From Micromonospora antibiotica (GTDB lineage: Bacteria; Actinomycetota; Actinomycetes; Mycobacteriales; Micromonosporaceae), in NCBI RefSeq assembly GCF_017599305.1, contig NZ_JAGFWR010000001.1, positions 992,001-1,056,000 on the forward strand: DNA of 64,000 nt. Direction: 5' to 3'. How positions within the stretch are numbered: the first letter of the stretch is position 1; the number at the start of each line of letters is the position of its first letter. This document shows, one piece after another, positions 1 to 8,463 of this stretch. The position numbers were made by a program, and so were the translations under genes. Below the pieces are notes generated by a model. It saw only the letters and a list, made by a program, of their open reading frames with translations, made no database searches and was not told the origin of the DNA.

Positions 1-1613
1 GCCAACTGCGCGTTCGTCTCCTCGATCGCGTCGCGCAACTGTGCGTATGCCGCCTGTGCTCGCTGGTAGAGGTCCTGGTTGTCGACGATGGCGGCCGGGA
101 CCCGAAACCTCTCCCCGCTGTCCGTCCGGGCGATGACCTTCAGTTCGGGAATGCCGACCAGGGGCTCGAAGAGTGCCTTCTCCGCGCTCCACTTCGACTG
201 CATCTTGATGGTCTCGCCGTCGAACAAGCCGGACAGCTCATCTAGCCGCTTTTCAACTTCCGGAAGGGTTTCCAGCCTCGTGCGAGTCTGGGTGATCTTG
301 TTTTCGAGTGAGCTGATGAGCCCTCCGTTTTCGTTGAGCCGGGTTACCGCTTCAGGTTCGCGCATCTCGAACTCGGTGAGATCAAGCGCGGCGTCAATGA
401 GCGCCATCCGGCCGACCGGCGTCCGGGCGTACTCGATTACCTCACTCTGAGAGAAACCGGTGATTGCGATCCGGCCGGACAGTCCGGTCAGCTGCTCGGT
501 GTCCCCGATGAACTCGGGTTGGGTGGAGCCGTCCTCGAAGTACGCGCGGCGTACGAGGCACCGCGCACGGCCGCGAGTGAGCACGACCTCGACTGTGGAG
601 CCCGAGGTGAGCGCGTACTTCAGGCGGGACTCGACCTCCTTGCGGACCTGCGGGAAGTCTCCGGCGTCGGTCTGCTGGTCGAGAGCGAACCGCACCAGCT
701 CGATGAGCAGCGACTTACCCGCTCCGGTCCCGCCGAGGAGGCAGTTCAGGTCGTACGAGAAACGGAACTGCTGACCGTCGAGGAACCCGCCAGTCACGGT
801 CACTGACTCGATTGCCGTGTGCTCCGGCGCCGTTGGTTCTTCCAGGCTGACACGCAGGGCCGGATCAGCCAGTGCGTGCCGAAGCCCGCAAAGGTCTGGG
901 CGTGACGCCTTGATCCAGGTACGGCGGTGGCCGATGCCGTGCAAGACGTGGGTGCTGGCACCGGGTGCGGTGGTGTCGGAACTACGGATGACCGCAAGCT
1001 CGCGCCGGCCGACGAGCCGGGCCTTGATTCTCTCTGCCTCAGTGATGTCGACCATCTCGACCGCGCCGATGGCGTCGTCGAGCAGCGTCTGGCTGATGCG
1101 GTCGGCCACGGCGAGACGAAGAAGGCCCTTCTCCCGATCGGCGTGTGCCGGGATCGCCAGTCCACCACGGGTGGTGATGACCTTCGCCGCCTCGGTGAAG
1201 CCCTTTTCCAGGGCCTTGTGCAGTTCACCGTGGTCGGGGCGGAGCACACCGAGCTCGACGAGCACGTCCTCCAGGTGCTGCGCCGGGGTGCCCTCCTCCC
1301 AGATGGCGAGGAGATGGCCTTCGGCTGTACTGAGCTCCAGGCCAGGCAGCACCACGAGCGTAGTGCCGCAAGCGGCCTCGGTCATCCGGTCGCACCAGTC
1401 AGCGGTGTTGTGGTCGGTGACGGCGATCGCGTGCAGTCCGGCAGCGATCGCCGCGTCGACGATCTGACGAGGCTCGCTAGCGCCGTAGGTACGGACGTCG
1501 ACATCGCGTGAGGCTGGAGTGTGCACGTGAAGATCGACAGCCCAGAACCGTGCGGGACCGTGTCTTGTGGTCGCCAGCGATGCCGGCCGGCTACCCACCG
1601 TTGCTGACGTCAA
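1..1613 (-). CDS. TrlF-like PHP-domain/AAA ATPase (C-terminus cut by window edge)
   Basis: The reverse-strand frame stays open from the window edge to a TTG at 1613, which has GGAG (1622-1625) eight bases upstream. A GTG at 1598 is the alternative start. The N-terminal 230 residues form a PHP-type metal-dependent phosphoesterase domain: an HxH motif (His29/His31 in DLHVHTP), then VTDHN, a PAHAD motif and a SDTT motif. A Walker A motif GGTGAGKS follows near residue 298, and then a region rich in charged heptads like an SMC/RecF-type ATPase coiled coil. PHP fused to an SMC-like ATPase is the TrlF arrangement, known for some family members as tRNA- or nucleic-acid-targeting phage defence. That role here is inference. 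The C-terminal part, with Walker B, lies outside the window. Confidence 0.8.
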   Translation of the reverse strand, partial: MTSATVGSRPASLATTRHGPARFWAVDLHVHTPASRDVDVRTYGASEPRQIVDAAIAAGLHAIAVTDHNTADWCDRMTEAACGTTLVVLPGLELSTAEGHLLAIWEEGTPAQHLEDVLVELGVLRPDHGELHKALEKGFTEAAKVITTRGGLAIPAHADREKGLLRLAVADRISQTLLDDAIGAVEMVDITEAERIKARLVGRRELAVIRSSDTTAPGASTHVLHGIGHRRTWIKASRPDLCGLRHALADPALRVSLEEPTAPEHTAIESVTVTGGFLDGQQFRFSYDLNCLLGGTGAGKSLLIELVRFALDQQTDAGDFPQVRKEVESRLKYALTSGSTVEVVLTRGRARCLVRRAYFEDGSTQPEFIGDTEQLTGLSGRIAITGFSQSEVIEYARTPVGRMALIDAALDLTEFEMREPEAVTRLNENGGLISSLENKITQTRTRLETLPEVEKRLDELSGLFDGETIKMQSKWSAEKALFEPLVGIPELKVIARTDSGERFRVPAAIVDNQDLYQRAQAAYAQLRDAIEETNAQL

Positions 1614-2331
1614 GGCACTCGCTCCAAGTGATCATTCGCTGTGGTCTCAGCATCCGGGTCGACACTGTAACGGCCAGTGAACCAAGAAGAGGTGCGACAC
1701 CCGCTCATACGTACGAATAGGCGCCAGGGGATGGAGCCCCGCCAAGCCGTCTGGCTTGATCAGCCGTCTGACCCGCTGGCGAATCCCGGCATAACGAGAT
1801 GGTGGCCTCGTACGAGGAGGAGGGCAACCACCCGCACGTTCCGTTAACGCGGGGCGCTAACGCCCGCCGATCTTGGCCTCTACGGAAGGTCGCAGCCGTA
1901 TCACGTTCACGGCTGCAGCACCGCGCCGACGCATTCATGATCCGGCGCACGAGACCCGCATCGGTGTCTGGGATCAGGGGCACCACCATCAGCCGAGTCC
2001 AGCGCGCGGCTCAGCTACTCCCTACACGTTCCTGCACGTGGCCGTTGACGCCGGCCAGCCCCGACGGCACCGAGCTCCCGACGTACTGGACGGCGTTGCT
2101 CGACTCGGCCGCGATGTAGACAGCGCCTGCGGCTTCCCCCCGACGTTCTGCATCAGCGTTGCAGTCGCCGAAGTCCGTCGCAGAAGAGTCGCGTCGGAGT
2201 GGTCACATGCGGTGACATGCGCCTCCGAGCTCAGTGTCCGTCCTGGGCGGGGCGCTCCTTGTCCCTACCAGCCGCATCGTGACCTTGATCCGTCATTCTG
2301 AGTTTTCCTCTACGCCAAGGAGTCACTCCAG
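1614..2331. other. Intergenic region between divergent genes
   Basis: I see no convincing gene in this 718-bp stretch. Several overlapping open frames exist on both strands, but none has a good ribosome binding site or recognisable protein. It holds the multi-hairpin element at 1722-1781, and the AAGGAG ribosome binding site of the next gene lies just before 2332. Promoters for both divergent genes should be here but I could not pick them out. Confidence 0.5.
1722..1781. other. Cloverleaf-like nested inverted repeats
   Basis: Four helices nest perfectly. CGCCAG (1722-1727) pairs with CTGGCG (1776-1781). Inside lie GGG (1728-1730) with CCC (1737-1739), CAAGCC (1743-1748) with GGCTTG (1753-1758), and TCAG (1760-1763) with CTGA (1768-1771). 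On the reverse strand it lies about 110 bases upstream of the TrlF-like gene, so it could be in that leader. It has no tRNA T-loop and matches no RNA family I know. Confidence 0.35.
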
Positions 2332-3489
2332 ATGCCCACGTCGGCGTCCGCCCCTATGGACCGTTCCACCTCTCTTACCCGCGAACAGATGCGGCGGAGG
2401 ATCGGCTACACGCAGGGAGAATGGTCGGCTGGACTCGTTGCGGGACTGATACCGTTCGCCGACGACGGCGACCGGTGGAGCGCCTCGGCAGCTGCGGCCG
2501 TCGCTGCCCGTGCTCAACTCGATCGGCTACTGAGAGCCCCTCAAGCCGCCAAGCACCTGGGCATTCGACGGCTCGACTTCGGGCGTCTCGTCCAGTCCGG
2601 TCACATCACCGCGTACGGCCGTACCACCTGCTACCGGGTCCGGGAGCTCGATGCCCTCCGTCAGGAGTCGACAATCGACTGGGACACCCTCTCGTCCCTC
2701 GGAGCCCGTGATCCTTCACCACTACCGCCAATGGTCCGAGGTAGTGCGACACGATCCGCTAGTCGTCGCCGCCTCGCGTCAGAGGATCGAAACCAAACCC
2801 AAGCCATCCCTGATCCGCGATCCCACGGCCACGACAGCATGACGATGCCTGGCCTGGCCGCACGACCAGCAAAGACAACCCGCGATCACCCAGCCAAGCC
2901 TCCTCGTCGAGCCCGACGCTCGATCGAGACTCAGGATCCAGCCCGAGCCCGCCTTAAGCCGCGATGGCACCGCTCAGATGAGCACCTGCGGCACACCGAG
3001 GCAACCGCTTGGGCGCGGTCGATGCGGGGCCCCGGCGCTGCCGTCATCCTCGATACGGAAACAACCGGACTTCAAGGATACATCGTCGAGATTGCCATCC
3101 TCGACACCTATAATGGCCGGCTCCTACTCAACGCCCTCATCAACCCCGGCTGCTCGGTGGAGCCCGAAGCCCTCGAAGTGCATGGGATTACGGATGCAAG
3201 CCTGGCGGACGCGCCGCCATTGGCCGTAATGCTGCCCCGCCTCCTAGAGCTGACCACGAACCGGACCTTGATCGCCTACAACGCACTGTTCGACTACGAC
3301 ACCCTTATGCGACACACTCGCCGTGACCGGCTCGACCCAGCTCATCTCGCCGACCTGGACCGGTGGGACTGCCTGATGAAACGTCGACAGGACTGGGAAC
3401 AGTCCCCGACCACGACTCCGCTCGGCGGCCAGCACCGGGCAGCCGGCGATTGCAAGACCGCATTTAGAGTTCTGAAGTCCTTGACTTGA
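2332..3489 (+). CDS. DEDDh 3'-5' exonuclease (DnaQ-like) with N-terminal HTH-like segment
   Basis: This 385-residue protein has an exonuclease domain in its last 150 residues. ExoI is LDTETTG (Asp241, Glu243), ExoII is YNALFD (Asn317, Asp321) and ExoIII is HRAAGD (His368, Asp373), so all four DEDD acidic positions and the DEDDh histidine are present. It should remove nucleotides from 3' ends with two metal ions. Residues 65-110 look like a helix-turn-helix of the MerR/excisionase kind (a QAAKHLGI helix followed by a Tyr/Arg-rich wing). Residues 125-225 are basic and low in structure. DnaQ-like domains in polymerase epsilon subunits lack such an N-terminus, so replication proofreading is unlikely. 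A DNA-processing or defence role is inference. The start is ATG 2332, with AAGGAG nine bases upstream. Confidence 0.8.
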   Translation: MPTSASAPMDRSTSLTREQMRRRIGYTQGEWSAGLVAGLIPFADDGDRWSASAAAAVAARAQLDRLLRAPQAAKHLGIRRLDFGRLVQSGHITAYGRTTCYRVRELDALRQESTIDWDTLSSLGARDPSPLPPMVRGSATRSASRRRLASEDRNQTQAIPDPRSHGHDSMTMPGLAARPAKTTRDHPAKPPRRARRSIETQDPARARLKPRWHRSDEHLRHTEATAWARSMRGPGAAVILDTETTGLQGYIVEIAILDTYNGRLLLNALINPGCSVEPEALEVHGITDASLADAPPLAVMLPRLLELTTNRTLIAYNALFDYDTLMRHTRRDRLDPAHLADLDRWDCLMKRRQDWEQSPTTTPLGGQHRAAGDCKTAFRVLKSLT

Positions 3490-4906
3490 TCGGCAGGGCC
3501 GACAATGAGCCAAGAGACGGCCAACTACGCTGTATGGGGGTGTCGATGTGGATTCCGGGACTGGCCACCGCTCGCGGCGACCAGTCGGCGCGTTCGCGCA
3601 CCGGGCCGACGACAGGATCCGCGCGGACACCTTCCGCAGTGCCTACCAGGCATGGACCATCGCAGCTGACACCGCGCGTTCTGCACCGCCCATGAAAGGC
3701 CGTCGAGGGACGGACCGGTGTCGGAGAGCACCTCACCAGCTGGGCCGCTTAGGGCTAGGACACCGCCGACCGGATCGGCCCCATCCGCAGTCCCTAGATG
3801 TGCTGGCTGACATCTACTACAAGGCGGACCCGACGACCTGCGCCTGGTAATGAACTCCTACGCGACTTGGACGTGGTGTCATTCCCGCGCTGAGTGGGCA
3901 GGGACGATGGCCGGGGCCGGTAGTGGCACAGCGCCCGTGTCACGGCTTTGGCTCGGGTAACGTCAGAGACACGACGCTCTTGTCACTGGCAGGAGGTATT
4001 GCGACACCGATTGCGTCCCGAACAGGTGCCACACCCTTACCAGTGCGGCTCCGTGCTGGCTTCCTGCCTCGCTGCGCCTGGATGCTTTCGACAAGAGGAA
4101 CCGACAGGTCAGCGGTACGACGATCATCGGACTGATCGCTGACAGAGCGGTTCTGAACTGCGGATTGACAGGCGGAGCCGCAGTGCCATCCGCGAGTAGG
4201 GATGCGTCGGTGGGGAGACGGTTGACTCTTCGAAACATCGCGGGTGGTCAGGCGCCATCTCTGTCAGCAGCTCTGACAGCGCCCACTGTCAGAGGCCCGT
4301 CAGGCTGTGAGTGTTCTTGTCAGAGTACCGAGAGTAGCTGTCGGGCCGGCAGCCTCTGTCAGAACCACCGTCGCGGCGCGGTGACATCTGTCAGCGTGGG
4401 CTCCGCCATGACGGCGGACCTCTGACAGAAGTCGACCCCGGAAGACAGTGACAGCGCCACGACGACTGTCACGGGCTACGTCGACGAGTCGGAGGGCTGA
4501 CAGCGCTGACCAACCGGCGATCCCGCCGGTCCTGTTCTCTGAGCGGCCGGAAGCGGTGAGGCTTGGCTCCCTGCAAGAGGTAGCTCGGTCTATCCGACCG
4601 GTCGGGCAGGCCGGAATACCGCGAGCCCAGCGGGCAAGTTGTGAGCATCAGTGGCCAGCGTCTTTTGCATGTTCTGTGAGATCGCCATGGCCTTGTGAGG
4701 CGCTGTCAGAGAGCTGTGAGGCCGGGAAGTGTTCGCCAGAGCTGACAGAGCCCGGTTTGGGGGTGTGAGCGCATCGCCTCGCGCCGGGTTCCCATAGCTC
4801 TGTCAGGGTGGAGGGCGGCCTGGTCGCCGCCGTCCGTCGGCATCACCTGCGACACGTGGCGCTGCGCGGATTCGTGGTGGCCGGCGACGAAGGTTGTCGG
4901 CTGTGG
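3490..4906. other. Long non-coding stretch holding a heptamer array
   Basis: No gene is supported in these 1.4 kb. The first 400 bases contain open-frame fragments that may be gene debris, without a clear start or family. From 4139 onward the notable content is the CTGTCAG/CTGACAG array described separately. The last 100 bases lie beyond the 3' end of the leftward pRiA4b-like gene. Confidence 0.5.
4139..4806. repeat. Dispersed CTGTCAG/CTGACAG heptamer array
   Basis: Eleven exact copies of CTGTCAG or its reverse complement CTGACAG occur at 4139, 4261, 4273, 4286, 4356, 4388, 4422, 4497, 4703, 4742 and 4800. Variants CTGTGAG (4305, 4674, 4714), TTGTCAG (4317) and CTGTCAC (4466) lie among them. 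By chance one expects about 0.1 exact copy in 670 bp. Orientation is mixed and spacing irregular. Such clusters suit binding of a replication initiator, partition protein or regulator. Which one is unknown. Confidence 0.8.
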
Positions 4907-5443
4907 CTACCGCCGTCGGGGTCCCCACCACGGCAGGATGGGCGGCAGGTCGGCCAGGGGATTGCTGGGTCGTCTCAGCGCGGCGGACCCGTCGTCGCCG
5001 TCCCAGCGGCGGCCGTACTGGTCAGGCATGTCGCCCCAGCCCCGGTACGGGGTGGGCTGGGCGGCCATCAGGCCGAGTTCGTCGAGTGGGTCGACGCGGT
5101 GGTCGGCGACGGTGCACAGGTGGGCCCAGTCGTCGCCCATGTCGAACACGTAGACGAACTGATCACCTGGCGCGAGTCGGCCCAGTGTGGTCCTTTCGCT
5201 GTCCACCGCGCCGTCCGGTGTGTCTTCCCACGTTCGGAAGGAGCAGACCGGGGTCTGGTCGGCCAGGGTGAACAGCCGTAGGTGCGCCAGGTCCCAGCGG
5301 GCGAAGGCCAGGTCGATGGCCGTGCCCAGTTGCTCGAACGTGTGCGACCTGGCGGCGGCGAGGATCCGGCCCGGCCGCGGCCAGTAGTCCTCGCCCCGCC
5401 CGGAGACGAGTTCGACCCGGATCGACAACCACGTCCTGGCCAC
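4907..5443 (-). CDS. Plasmid pRiA4b ORF-3-like family protein
   Basis: This is a 178-residue protein. The N-terminus reads as a strand-rich start (WLSIRVELVSGRG), then FEQLGTAIDLAF and the family's typical YVFDMGDDWAHLCTV segment near residues 97-112. A Trp/Pro-rich tail ends in PPILPWWGPRRR. The fold matches the pRiA4b ORF-3/IS1096 passenger-protein family, common on plasmids and mobile elements and without an established biochemical function. The GTG start at 5443 is preceded by a strong GGGAGGTG. Its position next to an excisionase/integrase pair supports a mobile-element origin. Confidence 0.75.
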   Translation of the reverse strand: MARTWLSIRVELVSGRGEDYWPRPGRILAAARSHTFEQLGTAIDLAFARWDLAHLRLFTLADQTPVCSFRTWEDTPDGAVDSERTTLGRLAPGDQFVYVFDMGDDWAHLCTVADHRVDPLDELGLMAAQPTPYRGWGDMPDQYGRRWDGDDGSAALRRPSNPLADLPPILPWWGPRRR

Positions 5444-5593
5444 CGTTCACCTCCCGCTGCCGCCGGCCGACCACGCTACCGCCGCGCCACGGCCCGTACC
5501 GCAGGACACGCCTCGCACCGCTCGGGCCCGGCGTCCTTCGTCGTCGGGTCTTTCACCATGCCACCGCGAGTTTCTTGATCAGGGAGACCGACC

Positions 5594-5917
5594 ATGCGAC
5601 CGCCACGACGAACCCGAACCGCCACGCCCGCCACCGGTGAGGCGTCCCGCTGTGAGGAGCGGCAGGCGTGGACCGCCGAGCGGATCCGCGCACTGGGTCC
5701 GAGCACGGACCTCGCGACGGCCGCCGCTGTCCTGGGCATGTCCCGGTCGGCCGCCTACAAGCTGGCCCGCCGCGACGCGTTCCCCACGCCGCTGTACCGG
5801 GTCGGTGCCCACTACCGGGTACCGACCGCGCCGATCCTGGCCATGCTGCACCTGCCGCATCCGACCGGTCCCGGGCCGGACGTAGGGGACGCCGACAGCG
5901 TCGGGGAGCCGCCCTGA
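5594..5917 (+). CDS. Excisionase-like helix-turn-helix DNA-binding protein
   Basis: This small basic protein (107 residues) has a helix-turn-helix near residues 38-62 (LATAAAVLGMSRSAAYKLAR), followed by a wing-like segment (YRVGAHYRVP) and an acidic tail. This is the usual form of the small Xis/MerR-like protein that precedes tyrosine integrases in actinomycete integrative elements, where it directs excision or represses element genes. The ATG at 5594 has GGGAGA about nine bases upstream. The integrase follows 180 bp downstream on the same strand, so the two probably form one unit. Confidence 0.75.
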   Translation: MRPPRRTRTATPATGEASRCEERQAWTAERIRALGPSTDLATAAAVLGMSRSAAYKLARRDAFPTPLYRVGAHYRVPTAPILAMLHLPHPTGPGPDVGDADSVGEPP

Positions 5918-6096
5918 CCGCCTCCGCGCTGCCCTCCGGTCTCGCCCGCCGGGCCGGAGGGCGGATCCCGCCGGCAGCAGCGCCGACCCCGGCGACGGAC
6001 GGTGTCCGTCGATGACTTGATCGTCGCGGCGTGTCAGGCGTGGATGTCGATCGACAAACCGATGCCGCACCACGAACCCGAGGAGCACCACGAGCT

Positions 6097-7557
6097 ATGC
6101 CAGACGGGAGCATCTTCAAACGCTGCGGCTGCCGCCATCCCGATACCGGCAGGCCGTTGGGCAACGAGTGCCCGAAGCTGCGTCGTCCCAACCGGTCCTG
6201 GAGTTTCGAGCACGGTCACTGGGCCTACCAGTTGGAACTGCCGCCGACCAGTGACGGTCGGCGTCGGCAGTTGCGCCGGTCCGGGCTGTCGACTCGTCGT
6301 GACGCCGCCGCCGAGTTGGACCACGCGCGGGCCCTGCTCGCCCTCGCGGTCCGGGACCGGGGCCGTCGTACCGAGATCGCCGACCTGTTGCAGACCTGTG
6401 TGCGGTCGGGCCGGCCGCTGCCCGAGGTGGATCGGATCCGGCAGCGGCTGCGCGGTGACGGGTCGCTGGCTGACATGGTGACCGTCGGCGAGTACCTCAC
6501 CGAGTGGCTCACCCACCTGACCGTTGATGACAACACCGCGTGTGGTTACGAGTCGCTCGTCCGGGTGCACCTGATCCCGCATCTCGGGGAGATCCCGTTG
6601 GACAGGCTGCGTACCGGCCACATCAGGGCCATGTTCGCGGCGATCGAACGCCGCAACCAGGAGATCCGTGCGGCGAGGGCCAGCGGCGATCCTGAGGTGC
6701 GCGCGTCGGTCGTCGGTGTCCGGACCACCGGCGCGTCGACCCGGCAGCGTATCCGCGCCTGTTTGCGTAAGGCCATCAATGACGCTCTCGCCGAGGAGGT
6801 GATCGTCGGTTCCAACCCGGCCGCGCTGGTCAAGGTTCCCGGCGACCGGCCGGTGCCGATCGTGTGGGAGGCCGAACGCGTAGAGCGGTGGAGGGCCACC
6901 GGTCAGGTTCCCGGACCGGTCATGGTGTGGACCGACGAGCAGATCGTCGCGTTCCTCGACCGTGCCCGGGTGCACGCGCCCGACCTGTACCCGATGTGGC
7001 ACCTCATGGCCTACCGGGGTCCCCGGCGTGGCGAGGTCTGTGGGCTGCTCGACGCCGAGGTCCGCCTCGACAGGCGTGAGCTGACGATCAACCAGCAGAT
7101 CGCCACCCACGGCTACACCGCGGTACGCAAGAAGCCCAAGAGCAGGGCGGGTAACCGTGACCTCGCCCTCGACGCCGAGACGGTCAGGGTTCTCGCCGCC
7201 TACCGGGCCCGCCGCGCCCAGTGGCGCTTGGCCGCCGGTGAGTCGTGGCCCGACACCGGCCTGTTCTTCGTCCGCCCGGACGGCCGGCCGTGGCATCCCA
7301 GCGGGGTCACCCAGCGGTTCCGCAGGCTCGTACGCCAGGCCGGGCTACCGCCGACCCGCCTGCATGACCTGCGGCACAGCGCGGCCACCATCGCCCTGGC
7401 CGCCGGGGTGGACATCAAGGTCGTCTCCGAACAGCTCGGTCACTCCACCACCACCCTCACCCGCGACACGTACCAGAGCGTCACCAGGGCGATGCACCAC
7501 GACGCCGCCGACGCTGTCGCGGAGAAGATCCGGCAGCGGCGGCCCAGAACCGCGTAG
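6097..7557 (+). CDS. Tyrosine recombinase/site-specific integrase
   Basis: The protein is 486 residues long. An N-terminal Cys/His-containing segment (MPDGSIFKRCGC...) precedes a SAM-like core-binding domain at roughly residues 125-250. The catalytic domain carries the full set: Arg310 (GPRRGEV), His423 and Arg426 (HDLRHS), His449 (LGHS) and the nucleophile Tyr459 (TYQSV). It should integrate and excise a mobile element. The ATG at 6097 is chosen because GAGGAG lies 11 bases upstream and the MPDGSIFKRC start suits actinomycete integrases. An in-frame ATG at 6031 lacks such a site. The excisionase-like gene upstream makes a standard int/xis pair, but I found no att repeats. Confidence 0.9.
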   Translation: MPDGSIFKRCGCRHPDTGRPLGNECPKLRRPNRSWSFEHGHWAYQLELPPTSDGRRRQLRRSGLSTRRDAAAELDHARALLALAVRDRGRRTEIADLLQTCVRSGRPLPEVDRIRQRLRGDGSLADMVTVGEYLTEWLTHLTVDDNTACGYESLVRVHLIPHLGEIPLDRLRTGHIRAMFAAIERRNQEIRAARASGDPEVRASVVGVRTTGASTRQRIRACLRKAINDALAEEVIVGSNPAALVKVPGDRPVPIVWEAERVERWRATGQVPGPVMVWTDEQIVAFLDRARVHAPDLYPMWHLMAYRGPRRGEVCGLLDAEVRLDRRELTINQQIATHGYTAVRKKPKSRAGNRDLALDAETVRVLAAYRARRAQWRLAAGESWPDTGLFFVRPDGRPWHPSGVTQRFRRLVRQAGLPPTRLHDLRHSAATIALAAGVDIKVVSEQLGHSTTTLTRDTYQSVTRAMHHDAADAVAEKIRQRRPRTA

Positions 7558-7598
7558 CCGCCCGCGTGCCGCCGTCGGCGGATCGCTGCCGGCTCGGC

Positions 7599-7604
7599 TA
7601 GCGT
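7599..7604 (+). promoter_or_regulatory. Putative -10 element of a leaderless transcript
   Basis: TAGCGT fits the TANNNT consensus and sits seven bases before the ATG at 7612. There is no ribosome binding site. The same seven-base distance recurs before 8464 and 12020, which supports leaderless initiation and decides the start codon. Confidence 0.5.
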
Positions 7605-7611
7605 GCGCGGC

Positions 7612-8307
7612 ATGGTCGCCCGTTCGTCCGCTCGTGGTGCCGCCCGGTGGCGGGCTCCGGCGGCACCGAAACTGCCGGCGTCGCCGGACCTGACCTCCGC
7701 AAGGGACCTGACCATCGGCGACGAGGCGACGTTCGAGCGGCTGGGCCTGGGCGACCTCGACCTGTCCGGCAGGTCGGCGGACGGGACCGAGTTCACCCGG
7801 TGCCGCCTCACCCGCACCGACCTCAGCGGTACCCGGCTGGAGGCGGCGCGGTTCACCGACTGCGTGTTCGAGGGTACGAACCTGGCGAACCTGCGGACGG
7901 ACAGGTCGTCGATGCTCCGGGTGCGGCTGTCCACGGCGCGGATGACGGGCCTGCAGTGGGTCAACGGGGCGCTGCGGGACGTCGTGATCTCGGACTGTCG
8001 ACTGGATCTGTCGTCGTGGCGGTTCAGCACCTTCTCGAACGTGGCGTTCGAGGGCTGCAATCTGACCCGGGCCGACTTCCAGCACGCGGACCTGCGCGGC
8101 GCCCGTTTCACCGACTGCGACCTGACCGGCGCGCAGTTCTCCCAGGCGGGCATGGACGGCACCCGTTTCGCCCGCTGCGACCTCACCGGGATCGGCGGCG
8201 TGACCAGCATGACCGGCGCGATACTCGCCCACCAGGACCTCATCGCCCTGTCGTACGCCCTCGCCGGGGCACTGGGCGTCCGCATCGAGGACCCCGACGA
8301 CGAGTAG
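7612..8307 (+). CDS. Pentapeptide-repeat protein
   Basis: This 231-residue protein has A(D/N)LXX-type pentapeptides such as GDLDLSG, RTDLSGT, GTNLANL, RADFQHA, DLRGARF and CDLTGAQF spread over residues 45-200, which would form a right-handed quadrilateral beta-helix. Some family members mimic DNA and protect gyrase; here no specific role can be assigned. The ATG at 7612 is preferred to the GTG at 7603, because the GTG overlaps the TAGCGT -10 element and the transcript is probably leaderless. It follows the integrase and may be element cargo. Confidence 0.8.
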   Translation: MVARSSARGAARWRAPAAPKLPASPDLTSARDLTIGDEATFERLGLGDLDLSGRSADGTEFTRCRLTRTDLSGTRLEAARFTDCVFEGTNLANLRTDRSSMLRVRLSTARMTGLQWVNGALRDVVISDCRLDLSSWRFSTFSNVAFEGCNLTRADFQHADLRGARFTDCDLTGAQFSQAGMDGTRFARCDLTGIGGVTSMTGAILAHQDLIALSYALAGALGVRIEDPDDE

Positions 8308-8450
8308 GCCTGTCGCACCCGAAGCCACCTCGGGAGGGGGCTGCCTGGGCGTATCTCTGGCCCCATTCCGTTAGGCCGCGCCAGCAGTGCCGAGTCCGAC
8401 GCCGGGCGTGTCGGCTGCTTGATTTCCGCAACATCAACTGCGGCATGGAC

Positions 8451-8456
8451 TAGATT
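8451..8456 (+). promoter_or_regulatory. Putative -10 element of a leaderless transcript
   Basis: TAGATT, a good TANNNT match, lies exactly seven bases before ATG 8464. No Shine-Dalgarno sequence is present. It probably drives the 8464 gene and the coupled metallopeptidase gene. Confidence 0.6.
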
Positions 8457-8463
8457 CTGCGGC

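Noticed and set aside
1722..1781. Cloverleaf as tRNA, or CAGACGGCT repeats on the reverse strand as a guanidine-II (mini-ykkC) riboswitch
   Set aside because: No T-loop or anticodon arm of tRNA type; only one of the two hairpins presents an ACGG tetraloop in its best pairing, and the downstream gene is not a guanidine exporter.
3486..4142. Several overlapping short open frames after the exonuclease gene
   Set aside because: No ribosome binding sites, no recognisable domains, and overlapping frames on both strands typical of GC-rich non-coding DNA.
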